Of a DNA stretch of 64,000 bases, positions 10,422 to 21,191 are shown in pieces. The stretch's first letter is position 1, and each line of letters opens with the position of its first letter. Under the pieces are notes generated by a model. It was not told the origin of the DNA, did not search any database, and saw only the letters and a program-made list of their open reading frames with translations. Source of the stretch: Rhodocollybia butyracea (Eukaryota; Basidiomycota; Agaricomycetes; Agaricales; Omphalotaceae); NCBI GenBank assembly GCA_015501585.1, contig JADNRY010000275.1:17060-81059 (forward strand), written 5' to 3'. A program made the position numbers and the translations under genes.

Positions 10422-11174
10422 CTTCTGTGAGTTTTGTATTACAAACTAGTTACTAACTTTACTTGAGCCTAGTTGTTTGAGTATATATTTTTTGCCTAGC
10501 GGTTTCAACGAACGGAAAGGCTTGCTCTATAATCTCATTACTTTCTCTTATCATTTTTACTGCCAAGTTACATACTGTGAAGGTTTGGACGAGACTATTG
10601 ATCGAGTCATAACATCACAATGTCATCAAGGTATACCATTACGAACTTGTCAATATACCGGTGGGAATGTCGTTCATCATACTTTGAAATGTAGCGGGAG
10701 CTCCAGTAAGTCCAAAGGCCATTACACAAAACTGAAAATGACCATACCTGCAGGTGAAAGCAGTCTTGGGACAGTCTTCATCGGCGATTTGAACTTGCCA
10801 GTAGCTGGATTTAAGATTGAGAGTAGTGAAAACAGTTGCATTTTTGAGGTAAACATAACATTCATCGATTTGGGGAAGAGGATATGCATTTTTTCTTGTT
10901 AGATTGTTCAAGGCACTCAGATCTATGCAAGGACAAAGTGTACTATTTGTTTTGGGGATCAAGAGCAAGGGCAAAGACCAAGGTGAGTCCGACGGCTCAA
11001 TAACTTGTTGTTCAAGAGCATCTTCAACAAACTTCTTGATCTCCAGGTTTTTGTGGGGAGAATGGGGTTGACCGCAAATTTTAAAAGGCTGTGCATTACT
11101 GGTGTCAATGTGGTGGACCCAACATCAAGCTGGAGGGTAACCTACTGTCTTCCAAAACATCTTTGGAAACATTT

Positions 11175-12188
11175 TCATGACTTTTGTTTTGAGTTTCTGA
11201 CCGTTGTGGTGTCAGAATCAATTTTAGGAGTGTCGGTACTAGGAGTCAAAGTATCTGTGGATGAATTATCAGTAGTAAGTGAAGGAGTCTCAGAGCCAGA
11301 AGATGGAGGGATACCCGGAGATTCATCTCTGCTCTCAACTTCAATGATAGAGGCAATTCCTGGATTGTCGGTGTAAGTATATGATTCATGAGGAAGTTCA
11401 GTATAACCTTCGCTGATCTTGGCCATGTAGACATCTTGAACTGGAAGAGAATTTGGATTTGGTATTGGCTGGACCTTGATGGTGACCTTAGTCTTTGGCA
11501 AGAGGATGTCGAGTGTTGAATCATTCCAGTTGAAGACAACATTATGTTTAGCGAGGAACATCCAACCAAGAAGAAGATCATATCAGAAACCAGTCTCTTG
11601 CTCAAGAACCCAAGCAAGTACAGTTTCCTTGATGGGACCTATTTTCAAGGTGAACCGTGCGAAGCCTTTGGTGAATGTTTGACCCGCGCCAGCAATTTCT
11701 TGAGGACATCCTAGACTGAAGTAGTCAGCACCAATATACTTAACAACGTTGCTATGGATGTAGTTGTCCTGAGCTCCAGTGTTGGCGATAATATGGACCT
11801 CTCTCATTGATCCGGGTTTGAAACGCTTAGGCCGTCCTTGAACAGTGGCTGAATAAATTGGTAAGGTAAGATCTGGACTACCTTTGAGATTGATAGTGAA
11901 GAAGTTAGCAGAAAGTGGAGGGTCATCGAGTTCAGCTTTTGGGACTGATTGAGTTTCCATGTTGGCCAAGAACTGGTCGACGTCTTTCTGGTGAACAAAC
12001 TTTTTTTGGTTGTCAAAGTGATTTGCTGCTTGACCAAGGAGAGTAGGAGCTTGCTGAGATCTTGCAGAAGGTTGTCTGACAATATGCATACGTCCTGGAT
12101 GGAGGGGATCCGGGTCCGCAATATGGAACATAGGTTGTTGTGGTCTGTTAGATAGGTTCAAAGATTGCTGGGTCCTCTTGCACAGCAT
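11175..12188 (-). pseudogene. gypsy aspartic protease region
   Basis: This follows the CCHC knuckle of gag on the minus strand. The segment contains a degenerate protease active-site region (HIIANTGAQDNYI, where functional enzymes usually have D-T/S-G) and a downstream WVLEQETGF, a TGA at 11583-11585, then YDLLLGWMFLAKHN, typical of the second half of fungal gypsy proteases (LG-x-x-WL). A Ser/Thr/Pro-rich linker precedes RT. The Asp-to-Asn type change at the active site and the stop make it inactive. Confidence 0.65.
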
Positions 12189-13123
12189 TCAACAGTCCTT
12201 GGAAAAGTGACCAAGTTGGTTACAGTTGAAGCACCGCAACCTAGACTTGTCCAGATGAGAAGGAGTAGTTGAGAATGCATCGAGATCCATAGGAGCAGGG
12301 GCTGTGGATGCAGCCAAGGATGGGAACATCAAGGTTGAGGAATTCCCATTCCTGGATGAAGATCCATTGCCGTTCTTTTGGTTACAAAGTCAAGGATCCG
12401 AGGTACAGGAGTTCAAGTTACTCCCTGAAGTGCATTTGTAACAATCATATACCCGCGCTGCTTCATAAACGTCAGCCATCAAAGATGGGTTCAAGTTAGA
12501 AATATGGAAGCATAGCTCTGGGGGGAGACTTTGAAAGAAGTTGAACTTACGATCTCCAAAGGTCATGTCTGTAGGTGAGAGTTGAATTTCAAGCTTCTGA
12601 AAACACAGAATGAACTCGGAGACATTACCTTTGTAGTTGCAGCAGTTCAAGCTGTTTCAAATTTCATCAATTTGAGCAGGATGTTCAAACTGAGCTCGGA
12701 GAGCCTGTTGAAGAGTGTTCCAGTTGAGGGGCTGACACAAAAGCATCCACTTACAATGACTCCCCAGTCCTCCTGAGCGATGTGAGTAGCTTTTAATAAA
12801 CCTTGGGAGATTGAAATAAAAGCACTAACGTCCTCAGCAGGAAGACCCTTGAAGGTAGGGAGTTCAGTGCACAGAGGAGCTCAAGCAGTAGCTGTTCCAG
12901 AAGGAGCAGGCTGAGTGGGTGCAGCTGGAAGAGTAAGGTGAGACAAAGCATTTCAGAATGTCTCAGTGAGACGTTCTGCGGAAATTTGCTCACATCAAAG
13001 TTCTTCAACTTGCCCTTCGCTGGCTTGAAGGCATTGAGCGAGGTTGGTGAACAAAGGGGCAATAACGTCAAAGGCCTTGGGGCTGAGGACCGCATGAAGT
13101 TGGTCCAAGGTGACTTCGGACAT
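12189..13123 (-). pseudogene. gypsy gag with CCHC zinc knuckle
   Basis: The minus-strand frame starts at ATG 13123 (MSEVTLDQLHAVLSPKAF) and runs through a Pro/Ala-rich linker into a capsid-type region (GNVSEFILCFQKLEIQL, FNFFQSLPPELCFHI). It ends with the knuckle CFNCNQLGHFSKDC near 12190-12235. In-frame TGA codons lie at 12995-12997, 12953-12955, 12881-12883, 12657-12659 and 12189-12191, and a frame change lies near 12.72 kb. The product would be the structural particle protein of the element; this copy cannot make it. Confidence 0.75.
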
Positions 13124-13567
13124 AGGTGTAGAGTAGAGTAATAAATCCTAGTATGGTGGAGGGGCGTTCGGTGAAGGTAAAGTGTCGACAAAAAAAAATA
13201 TTGGTTCTTCTGGATAGAAGTAACCGTTGAGCTCATAAGAAATAAACAGGTAGCTACAATTCTGGGGGACTTACAATGAATGTAAGGTTTCAAGTAACTT
13301 TTGCAAAGTGAAGTATCCGCTTATCCAAGTCGGGCTGATATCGGTCTAGCTGTCAGATAGCAGAGAGAATTCTGATCTGATTCGTCGGAATTCTATTCTA
13401 CTTATACTAGCGAAGTTTGTACATAGAATATCATAGAAAATTCACCAGGTAAATAGATGATGCAATATTGAACTATTTCTCAGCGAGAATCAAAGGATAA
13501 AGAATCTTTTGGACTCGGATGAAGTCAAAGGGATAAATAAGGAAAAGACACGAAGCTTTGAAGAACT

Positions 13568-13635
13568 AAACCAAATCGGGGAACCGAAGATAAGGCTGGG
13601 ATGGAAGCGGGATGCTGATAAGATAATATACAACA
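13568..13635 (-). repeat. 5' LTR of the gypsy element (outer end)
   Basis: This matches 6857-6925 and ends at the same ACAACA edge. The full LTR presumably extends left towards gag (about 13.2 kb), but its inner edge and a primer-binding site were not found. Confidence 0.55.
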
Positions 13636-13689
13636 ACACTTTATAACCACGGGACCTATTTGAATATTTCACACTTTTGAACAGCATAG

Positions 13690-14019
13690 CCGCCGAGCCG
13701 GGCTTGTGACAGGCACATTGAGACGCCCCAGCACGTCCTTCTGCAATGCAATGCACTGGGCATTCCCGAGATCACAGTGGCACGCATTCAGTTCCTGGAT
13801 GCTATGTCTGGCTACTTTCCCCTGCCCAGGGATCGCGTCTTTTCAGACACGGCCTTACTGCATTACCTGAAACGGTTTATTTTCCATTGGGATAAGGTGG
13901 TTCCAACGGCTAAGTTTATACACGAGGCTATGGGCCATTGAAGGGCATTTGTGGGTAGCAAAGGCAAGGGTGAGTACCGTGGGTCCTCAGATAGTGAGAG
14001 CGAGAGTGGGAGGGACTAA
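13690..14019 (+). pseudogene. C-terminal fragment of a non-LTR (LINE) Pol
   Basis: A short plus-strand reading frame contains RHIETPQHVLLQC, the H-x-x-x-C part of the C-terminal Cys/His motif of fungal LINE proteins, followed by FPLPRDRVFSDTALLHYLKRF and a Ser/Glu-rich tail ending with TAA at 14017. An in-frame TGA lies at 13939-13941. The upstream part is missing, as expected for 5'-truncated LINE copies. A 3' UTR-like stretch follows, ending in a (TAC)n tail at 14191-14207. Confidence 0.5.
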
Positions 14020-14190
14020 CATAGCACATTACACACTCATACTGTAGCCTCTAAGTACTTTGTACTACCTCTCTGGGAGGGGTTGCAGTCTACCTTCCCT
14101 TTGTGGGTCGAGCTTGCTGCCTCTGCCTCTCTCCCCTAGAGTCCGGCTGTTCCCTCGTGGGACCCCGCTGTCGAGCGGAGCTGAGTATAA

Positions 14191-14207
14191 TACTACTACT
14201 ACTACTA
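14191..14207 (+). repeat. (TAC)n tail, probable LINE 3' end
   Basis: Five to six TAC units directly follow GAGTATAA after the LINE-like 3' UTR. Short simple-repeat tails are common at LINE 3' ends. Confidence 0.5.
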
Positions 14208-15658
14208 TCCCGACAATTAAATGATCGCAAATCATTAATTTGATCGGACTGCCGGACATGCCGGTATTCGTCCCATCCACTTCTTCTACATCGTTCCAGC
14301 CATCCCGCACTCCCCATTCTCCAGGATTGTATCCCAAGGATGCATTACACCTACTCTTGGGTCTGCCCGAACCGCTAGGCCGTACAAATATCCAGTATTT
14401 CGGAATTGGGTGTTTATTATCTCACATGTTTTATTCCATCATTTGTTTGATCTTACCATTTATCCTTTATCCATTATTCCCCTCCTTATCCCAAAGCTTC
14501 TCCGTACCTCCTAGGGTGTAGATAACAGTCGTCTGAGCACACCTGAGCCGTGACGCTTGGATTTGGTCGCTCCATTCTGTCCTCACTGACTGAGCTAGGT
14601 GGGAGGCTCTGTTTTCTAGTCATGTGTGTATCCTGCACTGCTCTGTCTTTCCCATCAAAAATCCGGAAGGGTAAAGGTATTTCTCCTTCGACCGGACTGT
14701 TCTGAGAAACAGCTCTGGGTTGCACACATTGCGCCTGAGGCATCTACCTCCACCGTTGTTGCCGAAGACTCTCCTCCTGGTTGGGATGAAGTCAAGTCTT
14801 GAGTAGGATTACCACGTCAAATTGGCTAATGCACTTAACGAACTCTCGATCTTGAAGCTTCAGTGACAAGTTACTATGTATATTCCATAGATAGAGAGGT
14901 AAACAAAACTGTATAGTATTAAGTCCAAATTGTAATGTAAACAAGTCTGAATGAGCTCGCATGGAGAGGGATAAATCAACAAAGCAGTCTAATCCTTCAT
15001 CGTCAATGCTCGGCGGGCATATATACTCTACATTGTAATAAAGGTCGTTATAGCTAGGTAGCAAAGAGGAAAATGACCAACGATCTTACCAGCACCGTTG
15101 TTGGAGGAACCGGTTTCAAAGACCAAGGGCCCGAAACGAGGCAATGTTAGAGTTTCTTTCCTTTCTGTTGTTTATCATGAAGACCGTGATAGAGCCCTGC
15201 GTGGGACGAGTCACCGCAGGGTATTGATTGTCCATAACATGGGCCGGCTTAATGCCTGTGACTTGATAGGCGCCATTGAGATTCCAAGGTGGACGCCACT
15301 TCCGATACATGCCAAGATCATCCTCGCAGTGTCGGCTGGAGTCTCAGAGAATTGTATAGGCCTTTGAAGAGCACACCGGTCATGTTTAAGGATAGCTTGG
15401 GACGTTTTGCCGTGTACACGTCTCGGAATTCCTCGTTGTCGGCGACAGAGATCTGATTAGGAGCTCCTGCTGACGAAGTAGATGAGCTTATGTTGGAATC
15501 AGAATGCGTTTCCGACTTCCCTCTCCTTCTCTTTACCTTTTTACGCAGGTTGAGAGGACCTGAATAGTTTGCTAGTCTGGCAAGCTAAGGTTCTAGTAGA
15601 CGTATCCGGGTGTAGCCGGTTGCGCAGTGGAAAGCCGCGCTGGATGACTGGGAGAGTT
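14208..15658. other. no recognisable gene
   Basis: I see only short frames. A minus-strand stretch at about 15515-15380 (GAPNQISVADNEEFRDVY) faintly recalls the N-terminal region of fungal cytochromes P450, but stops follow and I cannot support a gene. Confidence 0.3.
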
Positions 15659-16052
15659 TTACTTGTACTGAGTCATCAGTTGGTCAGTCGTAACGGACAA
15701 GTGAGGTTGCCGTTTAATGCGAAAATTTCGCCAACTATATCTTTGTTCATGAGCCACTCTCGCTCGAATGCCTTGATTCTGCGGTCAGATAACTAGAGGG
15801 AATGTCAGGAGTTTCCTCTGTCAACGCAAAGCAAATAACGCACACGGCATCAACGGGCATGAGTACTTTGTTTGCGTTCTTCTGAAAATCTTTCTGGGAT
15901 ATCTTGTGAAGCAATGTCCTTCTTTAGCTGAGTGAGGTGACCACGAAACGCTTTTTTGACTGTCTCGACATTGTACTCTTTATTACTTTCCTTGGACATA
16001 AAGTTTCGGGTGAACACATCGGCCGCTGCTTGGTTCCATCGGTCCATAAGCC
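15659..16052 (-). pseudogene. duplicated fragment of the adjacent hypothetical gene
   Basis: 15743-16052 repeats 16843-17167 with about nine in ten bases identical; both encode WNQAAADVFTRNFMSKESNKEYN and KKAFRGHLTQLKKD on the minus strand. The 80 bases before it (15659-15742) recur after it at about 16053-16135, so this is a local direct duplication. The copy lacks the rest of the gene. Confidence 0.7.
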
Positions 16053-16440
16053 TTACTCGTACTGAGTCATCAATTGGTCAGTTGTGACGGACAAGTGTGC
16101 CGTTTAATGCAGAAATTTCGCAAACTAGAGCTTCATATTTATCATCTGCGTCATTTCTTTCTTTGACCAATACATCACAGTACACCTAAGTCAATTGGGT
16201 GTTTAAAATGCCACAATATGCAAAATTATAATGATTAACTAGAGCATGTATGACGTAAATTGAAAACTGGCAATGATACATCACAACTGCTTTATTTATG
16301 TACACGTATAAGGGCTCAAATAATAGAGGGGTGATTCGCAGGAAGTGGTACATCTTTACGCGTTTTGACGCGCAGGAAACAGCGTGCAGTCCTGAAAAAT
16401 ATGTTCACCGTTGATCAAGATAACTGTGTACAAAAATTAC

Positions 16441-19400
16441 CTGAGAATGTCTGGCGGTAGCGTAAGGTCAACAGCATCTTGCACGCCCAATAACTCTCTG
16501 CGGTCTGGCTGCTCGTTGAGCCAGTCTTCATCATACCAATTCTGCGGCAAACCATTAGGCGCATGGTCGGAGTCGAAGACGGTGTCAGGCCTGTCAGACT
16601 GGAAGCGCGCCACTGGCAAAGCACCTTTTTTCCAGCACTTCTTGCTATTTTTCCATTGCCCACTGAGATGGAGAGCGGAAAGGTAATAAAGAAATTCCTC
16701 CAGCTCGTAGGATCTCCAATACATTTTGGTGATCCAGAATTTTGACTTGAGTTGGCTATCAGCCTCATCGCCACTATTAACCTCGACGGTGAGGAGGTAG
16801 ATAACATTCTTGATATGGTCGAGTGCGGGACCATATTCTTTACCTTTGTTCATGAGCCACTCTCGCTCAAATGCCTTAATTCTACAGTCAGATAACTAGA
16901 GGGAATATCAGGAGTTTCCTCCGTCGACACAAAGCAAATAACGCACGCGGTATCGACGGGCATGAGCACTTTGTTTGCGTTCTTCTCCTTCTTCTTCTGG
17001 GGATTTTTCTGAGATATCTTGTGAAGCAAAATCCTTCTTTAGCTGAGTGAGGTGACCACGAAACGCTTTTTTGACTGTCTCGAAATTGTACTCTTTATTA
17101 CTTTCCTTGGACATAAAGTTTCGGGTGAACACATCGGCCGCTGCTTGGTTCCACTCAGTCCATAAGCCAGTGCAGTCAAGCTGCAAACAAAAGTCTGCGA
17201 TAGACGGTCCAGGTTTCTTCTTTTCCTTTCAATCCTTGACCTCCCGTCGCGCAATGGAAACAAGCTTCTCTTGATTTTCGGGTAGCAACAATTCATCGGC
17301 GGCTTTGCGGACTTGTCTTGCAAGGATGTTCTGGGCGTCAGACCTATGCTTGGTACGTTTATGGATTGCCGGTTTGAGAGGAGAAGGTGTGGAATTATTG
17401 CAAATGGCAGCGTCGATTTTGTCAACAACTTGACTAGCATCGTACTCTCGTGCCTCCTCGAGAAAAGCGTGAATTTGAGCCAGAACACGAGTCGGATCAG
17501 TATCCTGCTGGAGTCCTTTCAAAAATACTTTTTTCTAACCATTAGTGAGTTAGGATTTTTCAGGATAAACAAATGCAGAATGTACCATGTACTTCTGTTT
17601 CACGCAGTCATTGATCAATCTCAGAGCTTCAGCCGAAGCAAAAATATTGGTAGCATCCCTTCGATTTGAAGATCCAGACTCTGCACATGCTCCAGAATCT
17701 GTTCTACTAGTACCACGAGCCGTATGAGATGTACCGGCGTCTCTTCAAGCATTAGAGTTTCGATTGCTAGAGAAGTTAGGAGGTATATATTCGTCATCGA
17801 CATGCATGGACGACCTAGAAGACACAGCGCTCGCGTCCCCGTCTCCAGGAAAGGATTCTGTTCCAGAGCCAAAATTTCGATCATCTTTGTTCTCTGCTCC
17901 CCCCTGTCCTTCCCCACCCGTATCTGTATCGTCATATCCTCACTGCCATATGAGAAATTTCCAGCCAGTTCCTCAGCTGCGTCGTCAGAGCTGGCATAGC
18001 TCATATCTGCGTCATCCAGGCTAAGATAACCCGCTTTGTTGGCTGATTCCTCATCCACATCCTGAACTGCATCATCAGAGCTGGCATAGCTCATATCTGC
18101 ATTGTTCAGGCTGAGATAGCCCGCTTTGTTTGCTGACCTCCCGTCCACTTCCTCAACTCCTTCGTTGGAGCTAGCATAGCTCATAGAGAAATTTCCAGCC
18201 AGTTCCTCAGCTGCGTTGTCAGAGCTGGCATAGCTCATATCTGCGTCATCCAGGTCAAGATAACCCGCTTTGTTGGCTGACTCCTTGTCCACATCCTGAA
18301 CTGCGTCATCAGAGCTGGCATAGTTCATATCTGCATTATCCAGGCTGAGATAGTCCGCTTCGTTCGCTGTGACTTGCCGTCCACTTCCTCAACCCCTTCG
18401 TCGGAGCTGGCATAGCTCATATCTGTGTCATCCATGCTAAGATAACCCGCTGGGTCGGCTGACTCATCCACATCCTGAACTGCGTCGTCAGAGCTGGCAT
18501 AGCTCATATCTGCATTGTCCAAGCTGAGATGGCCCGCTTCGTTCGCTGACTCGCTGTCCATTTCTTCAACTCTTTTGTCGGAGCTGGTGTAGCTCATATC
18601 TGCATCGACCAAGCTGAGATAACCTGCTTCCTCGGCTGACTCCTCGTCCTCCAGGTCTGAGATATTAGCATGATCCAGCTCCATATCAGAATCCAAAGAA
18701 TCTGCATCGTTAAAATCTACATTCAAGGACACATTACCTTCGGAAATGGAACCCAATTGGGATTCTACCATCTCTCCATCCAAGGAGTCAGTGTCATCTG
18801 CATCGTTCAACTCCACATCCGAGGATACATTTCCGGATTGTTCAATTCTACTGTTGAAGAATCGGAAATGGAACCCGACTGGCATTCCCTAGCAGACGTT
18901 GGGCCGGCAATTTCTCCAACCCCTATCTCCTCTGTGCCAGCCTGCTCACTGAAGCGACTTCTATTATCATGTAAGTCCATTATGAGCGTGCCATGTTCAG
19001 AACCGAAATCCACTCCCGATTCCTCCATATCATCTTGGAAAATGTGTGCGTATGGGGTATAGGTTGCATCTGGTTCTCCATTATCAGCCTCCACCTCAGG
19101 ATACAACTCATCGGCCCAATCAAAGTGACTAGCCGTTTCCGAGTTCGAAATGTCACCAGGACTTTCCACCTCTATCTCATGAATTATGGACATGGACGAA
19201 GTTGAGGATAAGGATTGAGATGAACGGGATGACCTCCTAAAGGAGGGACGAAGACGAGGGGCAAGTTTCAATTCACCATCCGAATCGTCTTTGTCAGCAT
19301 CAGACGCGTATGGGTCTTGCGTATGGCTAGCTTGAGCAGGCAGACTGGGGGAAACCATAGGCATAATCTTGTCGGTAGGTAGATCAGCAATATTTGAAGT

Positions 19401-20268
19401 ATCTGTAAATAAAAAATAAAAAAATTGCAGTTTAGGCAGCACAAACAGAGAAATTCACTTACGCTCCTTAGAGCCTTGAAAAAGAAAACTGCTGGCCTCT
19501 GTATGGAGATAACTTTTAGCAATGAAGGTACTAGCGGAAGAGCATTTTACCTTTATGTGAATGGCTTGAAAAAAATCCAGGTCCTTTTAGAGACAAAAGA
19601 TAGTTGCTGTCAGAAGGTCGCACGTCAACATCGGCACCCTGAGCAGAGACATAGGATCCTGGGATTGGTTCAAAGAAAGTATCGCTAGGCTTGCGAGAAC
19701 GATGGAAAGCAGGTTCCTCGTCGGTGGTTACGTCCAGAATTGGTCGAGGAGTTCTCACCACACGTGGAGGACGTTCGATAGCGCGGGGACCCAGCCCAAA
19801 CTCTGAAAGCAGCTACCTTTCAGCAAAGTGAATACACGAACATTAGTTGGATTGGTTTACCTTTCTGCGAGTTGAAAGTCAATCTACGTCTCTTGAGAGG
19901 CGAAGCATGATCGTTTTCGAGAAGTGGGTCATTGGCAGTGTAGGCAGTGGCGTTGTGAGATCCCTGTTTTCGAAGTTCAGGAAGTAGGTTGTTATGCTTG
20001 CGCTTACGGGGAGGACGAAGTTCTTTGTTTGTGGACACATGAAACTGTGGATGACTAGTTCCAACTGTCCGTGGAAGACGCGCAATTGGGCGAGTGCCAA
20101 TGTTCTGAGAAAGCATTAACGGCCTAGGAGAATACAAATGAATACCGGGCATGAATCAAGAGTTCAGAAAATCTCACAAATTCCAACGGATATCGAAGTA
20201 GTTGTTGCACTACAGCCTGACGATAGGATAGGAGTGGCGCCGGATATAATTGAAAGGCCATGATCCAT
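16441..20268 (-). CDS. multi-exon hypothetical protein with acidic 30-aa repeats
   Basis: This appears to be one minus-strand gene starting near 20268 (MDHGLSIISG). Exons encode a basic N-terminal part (RPPRKRKHNN, SPLKRRRLTFN), an acidic Ser-rich middle, the 30-aa repeats at 17.96-18.64 kb, and a C-terminal part (WNQAAADVFTRNFM; LPQNWYDEDWLNEQ) that I know only as an expanded hypothetical family of mushroom genomes. Plausible introns have GTAAAC or GTAAGT donors, at about 19865-19815 and 19460-19405 for example. I do not know the function. Stops near 17230 and 16900 could be introns or damage, so integrity is uncertain. It is one of the few non-transposon candidates here. Confidence 0.45.
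17960..18640 (-). repeat. 90-bp coding minisatellite (30-aa acidic repeat)
   Basis: About eight units encode variants of ADMSYASSDDAVQDVDEE followed by SANKAGYLSLDD. Most units are 90 bases and one is shorter. CATAGCTCATATCTGC marks each unit on the plus strand. Two unit types (AVQDVD and GVEEVDG) tend to alternate. Confidence 0.85.
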
Positions 20269-20599
20269 AATGCGTGACGAGCTCAAAGGTATAAAGATCT
20301 CATTGTTTGAGCAAAGAAGTTGAAAGAAAACTATTGAATTAGGCGATGTAACGTATGTCACGATGTCACAACTTTTCACATGACTAACTTCAACTCGGAA
20401 TCCAGATTTGAGTAACCTTATTCAATCCACAGAATAAGTAAGTACCTCTACCTGACATACGTTGTTGATCACGACCACTACGCCAGTCTAAGCCGCCGTG
20501 GCCACCTATACTAGGTGTACTAAATTGTAGGATCTAAGTAAGTATAAAATAAGTAGCTAGGAGACCATAGAAGACTTACAAGGTAATCTTAATAAATAT

Positions 20600-20665
20600 G
20601 CAAGGTAAATCTAACTTGTGATAAAGGCTTGGGGCTGGGGCTTGACCCCGCGCTTCCACCAAGGC
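20600..20665 (-). mobile_element. relic 3' end of a second DIRS-like element
   Basis: 20633-20660 is the inverse of 6614-6641 with three mismatches, and AAGGTAAAT upstream of it (20602) also corresponds to the region after the motif in the 6.6-kb copy. No coding remnant is recognisable next to it. Confidence 0.5.
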
Positions 20666-20793
20666 TGCCACCCATCATAAACAAAGTGCTTTCTTTGAAA
20701 CTGAAGTGTTTGTAATGCCAAACCTCTCAACGCTGTTTCTCCAACCCCCCTCCACCGCCAAAGACCGTAATTGACAATCGCTTACCTCTTCTT

Positions 20794-21191
20794 ATGAATA
20801 CCCAGTTTACCCAGGCTCCTGTGGACATTGACGATGCTTGGGTGGAAATTAACACCGAAAAAGATCTGGATGACGGTGTCAATACCTTGGTCGGTACTCG
20901 CTGTGTTTAGCAGCAAAACAAAGGTTTGCAAACTTGGATCCATAGCACTCTGTTTCCATTGTAGATGGACAGTAGCAGATCATCAATCTCGGAAAATATC
21001 TCATGTACAAAAATTGCGCAGGGAATTGTTGAAGAGAAAGAAGACAGTTACTGACTCGCTACATCTAACAGTTTCAGAGCTAAAGGAGATACCAGCAACC
21101 ACCACCCAAAGTACGCTAGTGCCAAAAGACGTACTGTTTATCGTTGCTGAGGGAATTTCAGTTTGGATCTGGATTTCAGTACTTGACTTAT
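20794..21191 (+). CDS. hypothetical two-exon fragment
   Basis: ATG at 20794 opens MNTQFTQAPVDIDDAWVEIN, an acidic start. A possible intron ends with TTGTAG near 20965. The following frame encodes a Lys/Arg-rich stretch (RKISHVQKLRRELLKRKK) and ends at TAG near 21191. I recognise no domain. Confidence 0.2.

Larger units (their letters stand above)
9440..10614 (+). repeat. solo LTR inserted in the gypsy RT, with 5-bp target duplication
   Basis: The segment starts TGTTATGAC and ends GTCATAACA and is flanked by TCACA at 9435-9439 and 10615-10619. It is the same family as the LTRs at 46350-47590 and 51816-53055 (which are in reverse orientation), but diverged and shorter (1175 against 1240 bases). 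Order in the sense strand: an array with TGACATCA-like sites, TATATAAG at 9909, the sequence AGACGTATTATT at 9942, then ten hairpin repeats. Removing it and one TSD rejoins the host RT frame right after YLDD. A solo LTR is the usual product of LTR-LTR recombination. Confidence 0.93.
7227..11174 (-). pseudogene. gypsy Pol: RT, RNase H, integrase, multiply broken
   Basis: RT motifs are visible in minus-strand order: FTTLNLKSSYWQVQI (motif A region), FGLTGAPATFQ, then YLDDIV at about 10630, reached after a frameshift near 10685. The reading continues (YSSSLEEHESHV) only beyond the inserted LTR, at about 9430. RNase H shows FVIDTDTLGFCLG and TDHESLKYFHTQKHLSRR, ending with ADALSR. Integrase has an HHCC-type region (HIDLGQLG ... 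CDQCQF), then WSFDFIGPWP, ILTDNGEEF and NGCLEKFN for the D-D-E triad. The C-terminal part (GDLVLRKNE) ends near 7227. In-frame TGA codons lie at 9259-9261, 8767-8769, 8584-8586, 8257-8259, 7545-7547 and 7515-7517 (minus), most where family members carry Arg. There is no chromodomain that I can see. Confidence 0.8.
6857..13635 (-). mobile_element. decayed Ty3/gypsy LTR retrotransposon (minus), interrupted by a solo LTR
   Basis: The order gag, protease, RT, RNase H, integrase on the minus strand is that of Ty3/gypsy elements. A 68-base sequence at 6857-6925 recurs at 13568-13635. Read on the minus strand, both copies begin TGTTGTATATTATCTTATC, consistent with the 5' ends of two LTRs. Next to the left copy, on the internal side, the minus strand reads GAGGGGGTTG, a fitting polypurine tract. 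The left LTR seems truncated by older sequence. The coding region carries many in-frame TGA codons and a solo LTR of another family at 9440-10614. Confidence 0.8.

Noticed and set aside
10477..10902. 141-codon frame starting in the solo LTR
   Set aside because: It has no ATG at the start (opens on TTG) and crosses the LTR boundary into antisense RT sequence; the LTR part recurs at 46.4 kb only because the LTR does.
15380..15515. Minus-strand stretch resembling a cytochrome P450 N-terminal region
   Set aside because: Too short, followed by stops, and lacks any heme-binding or ExxR motif.
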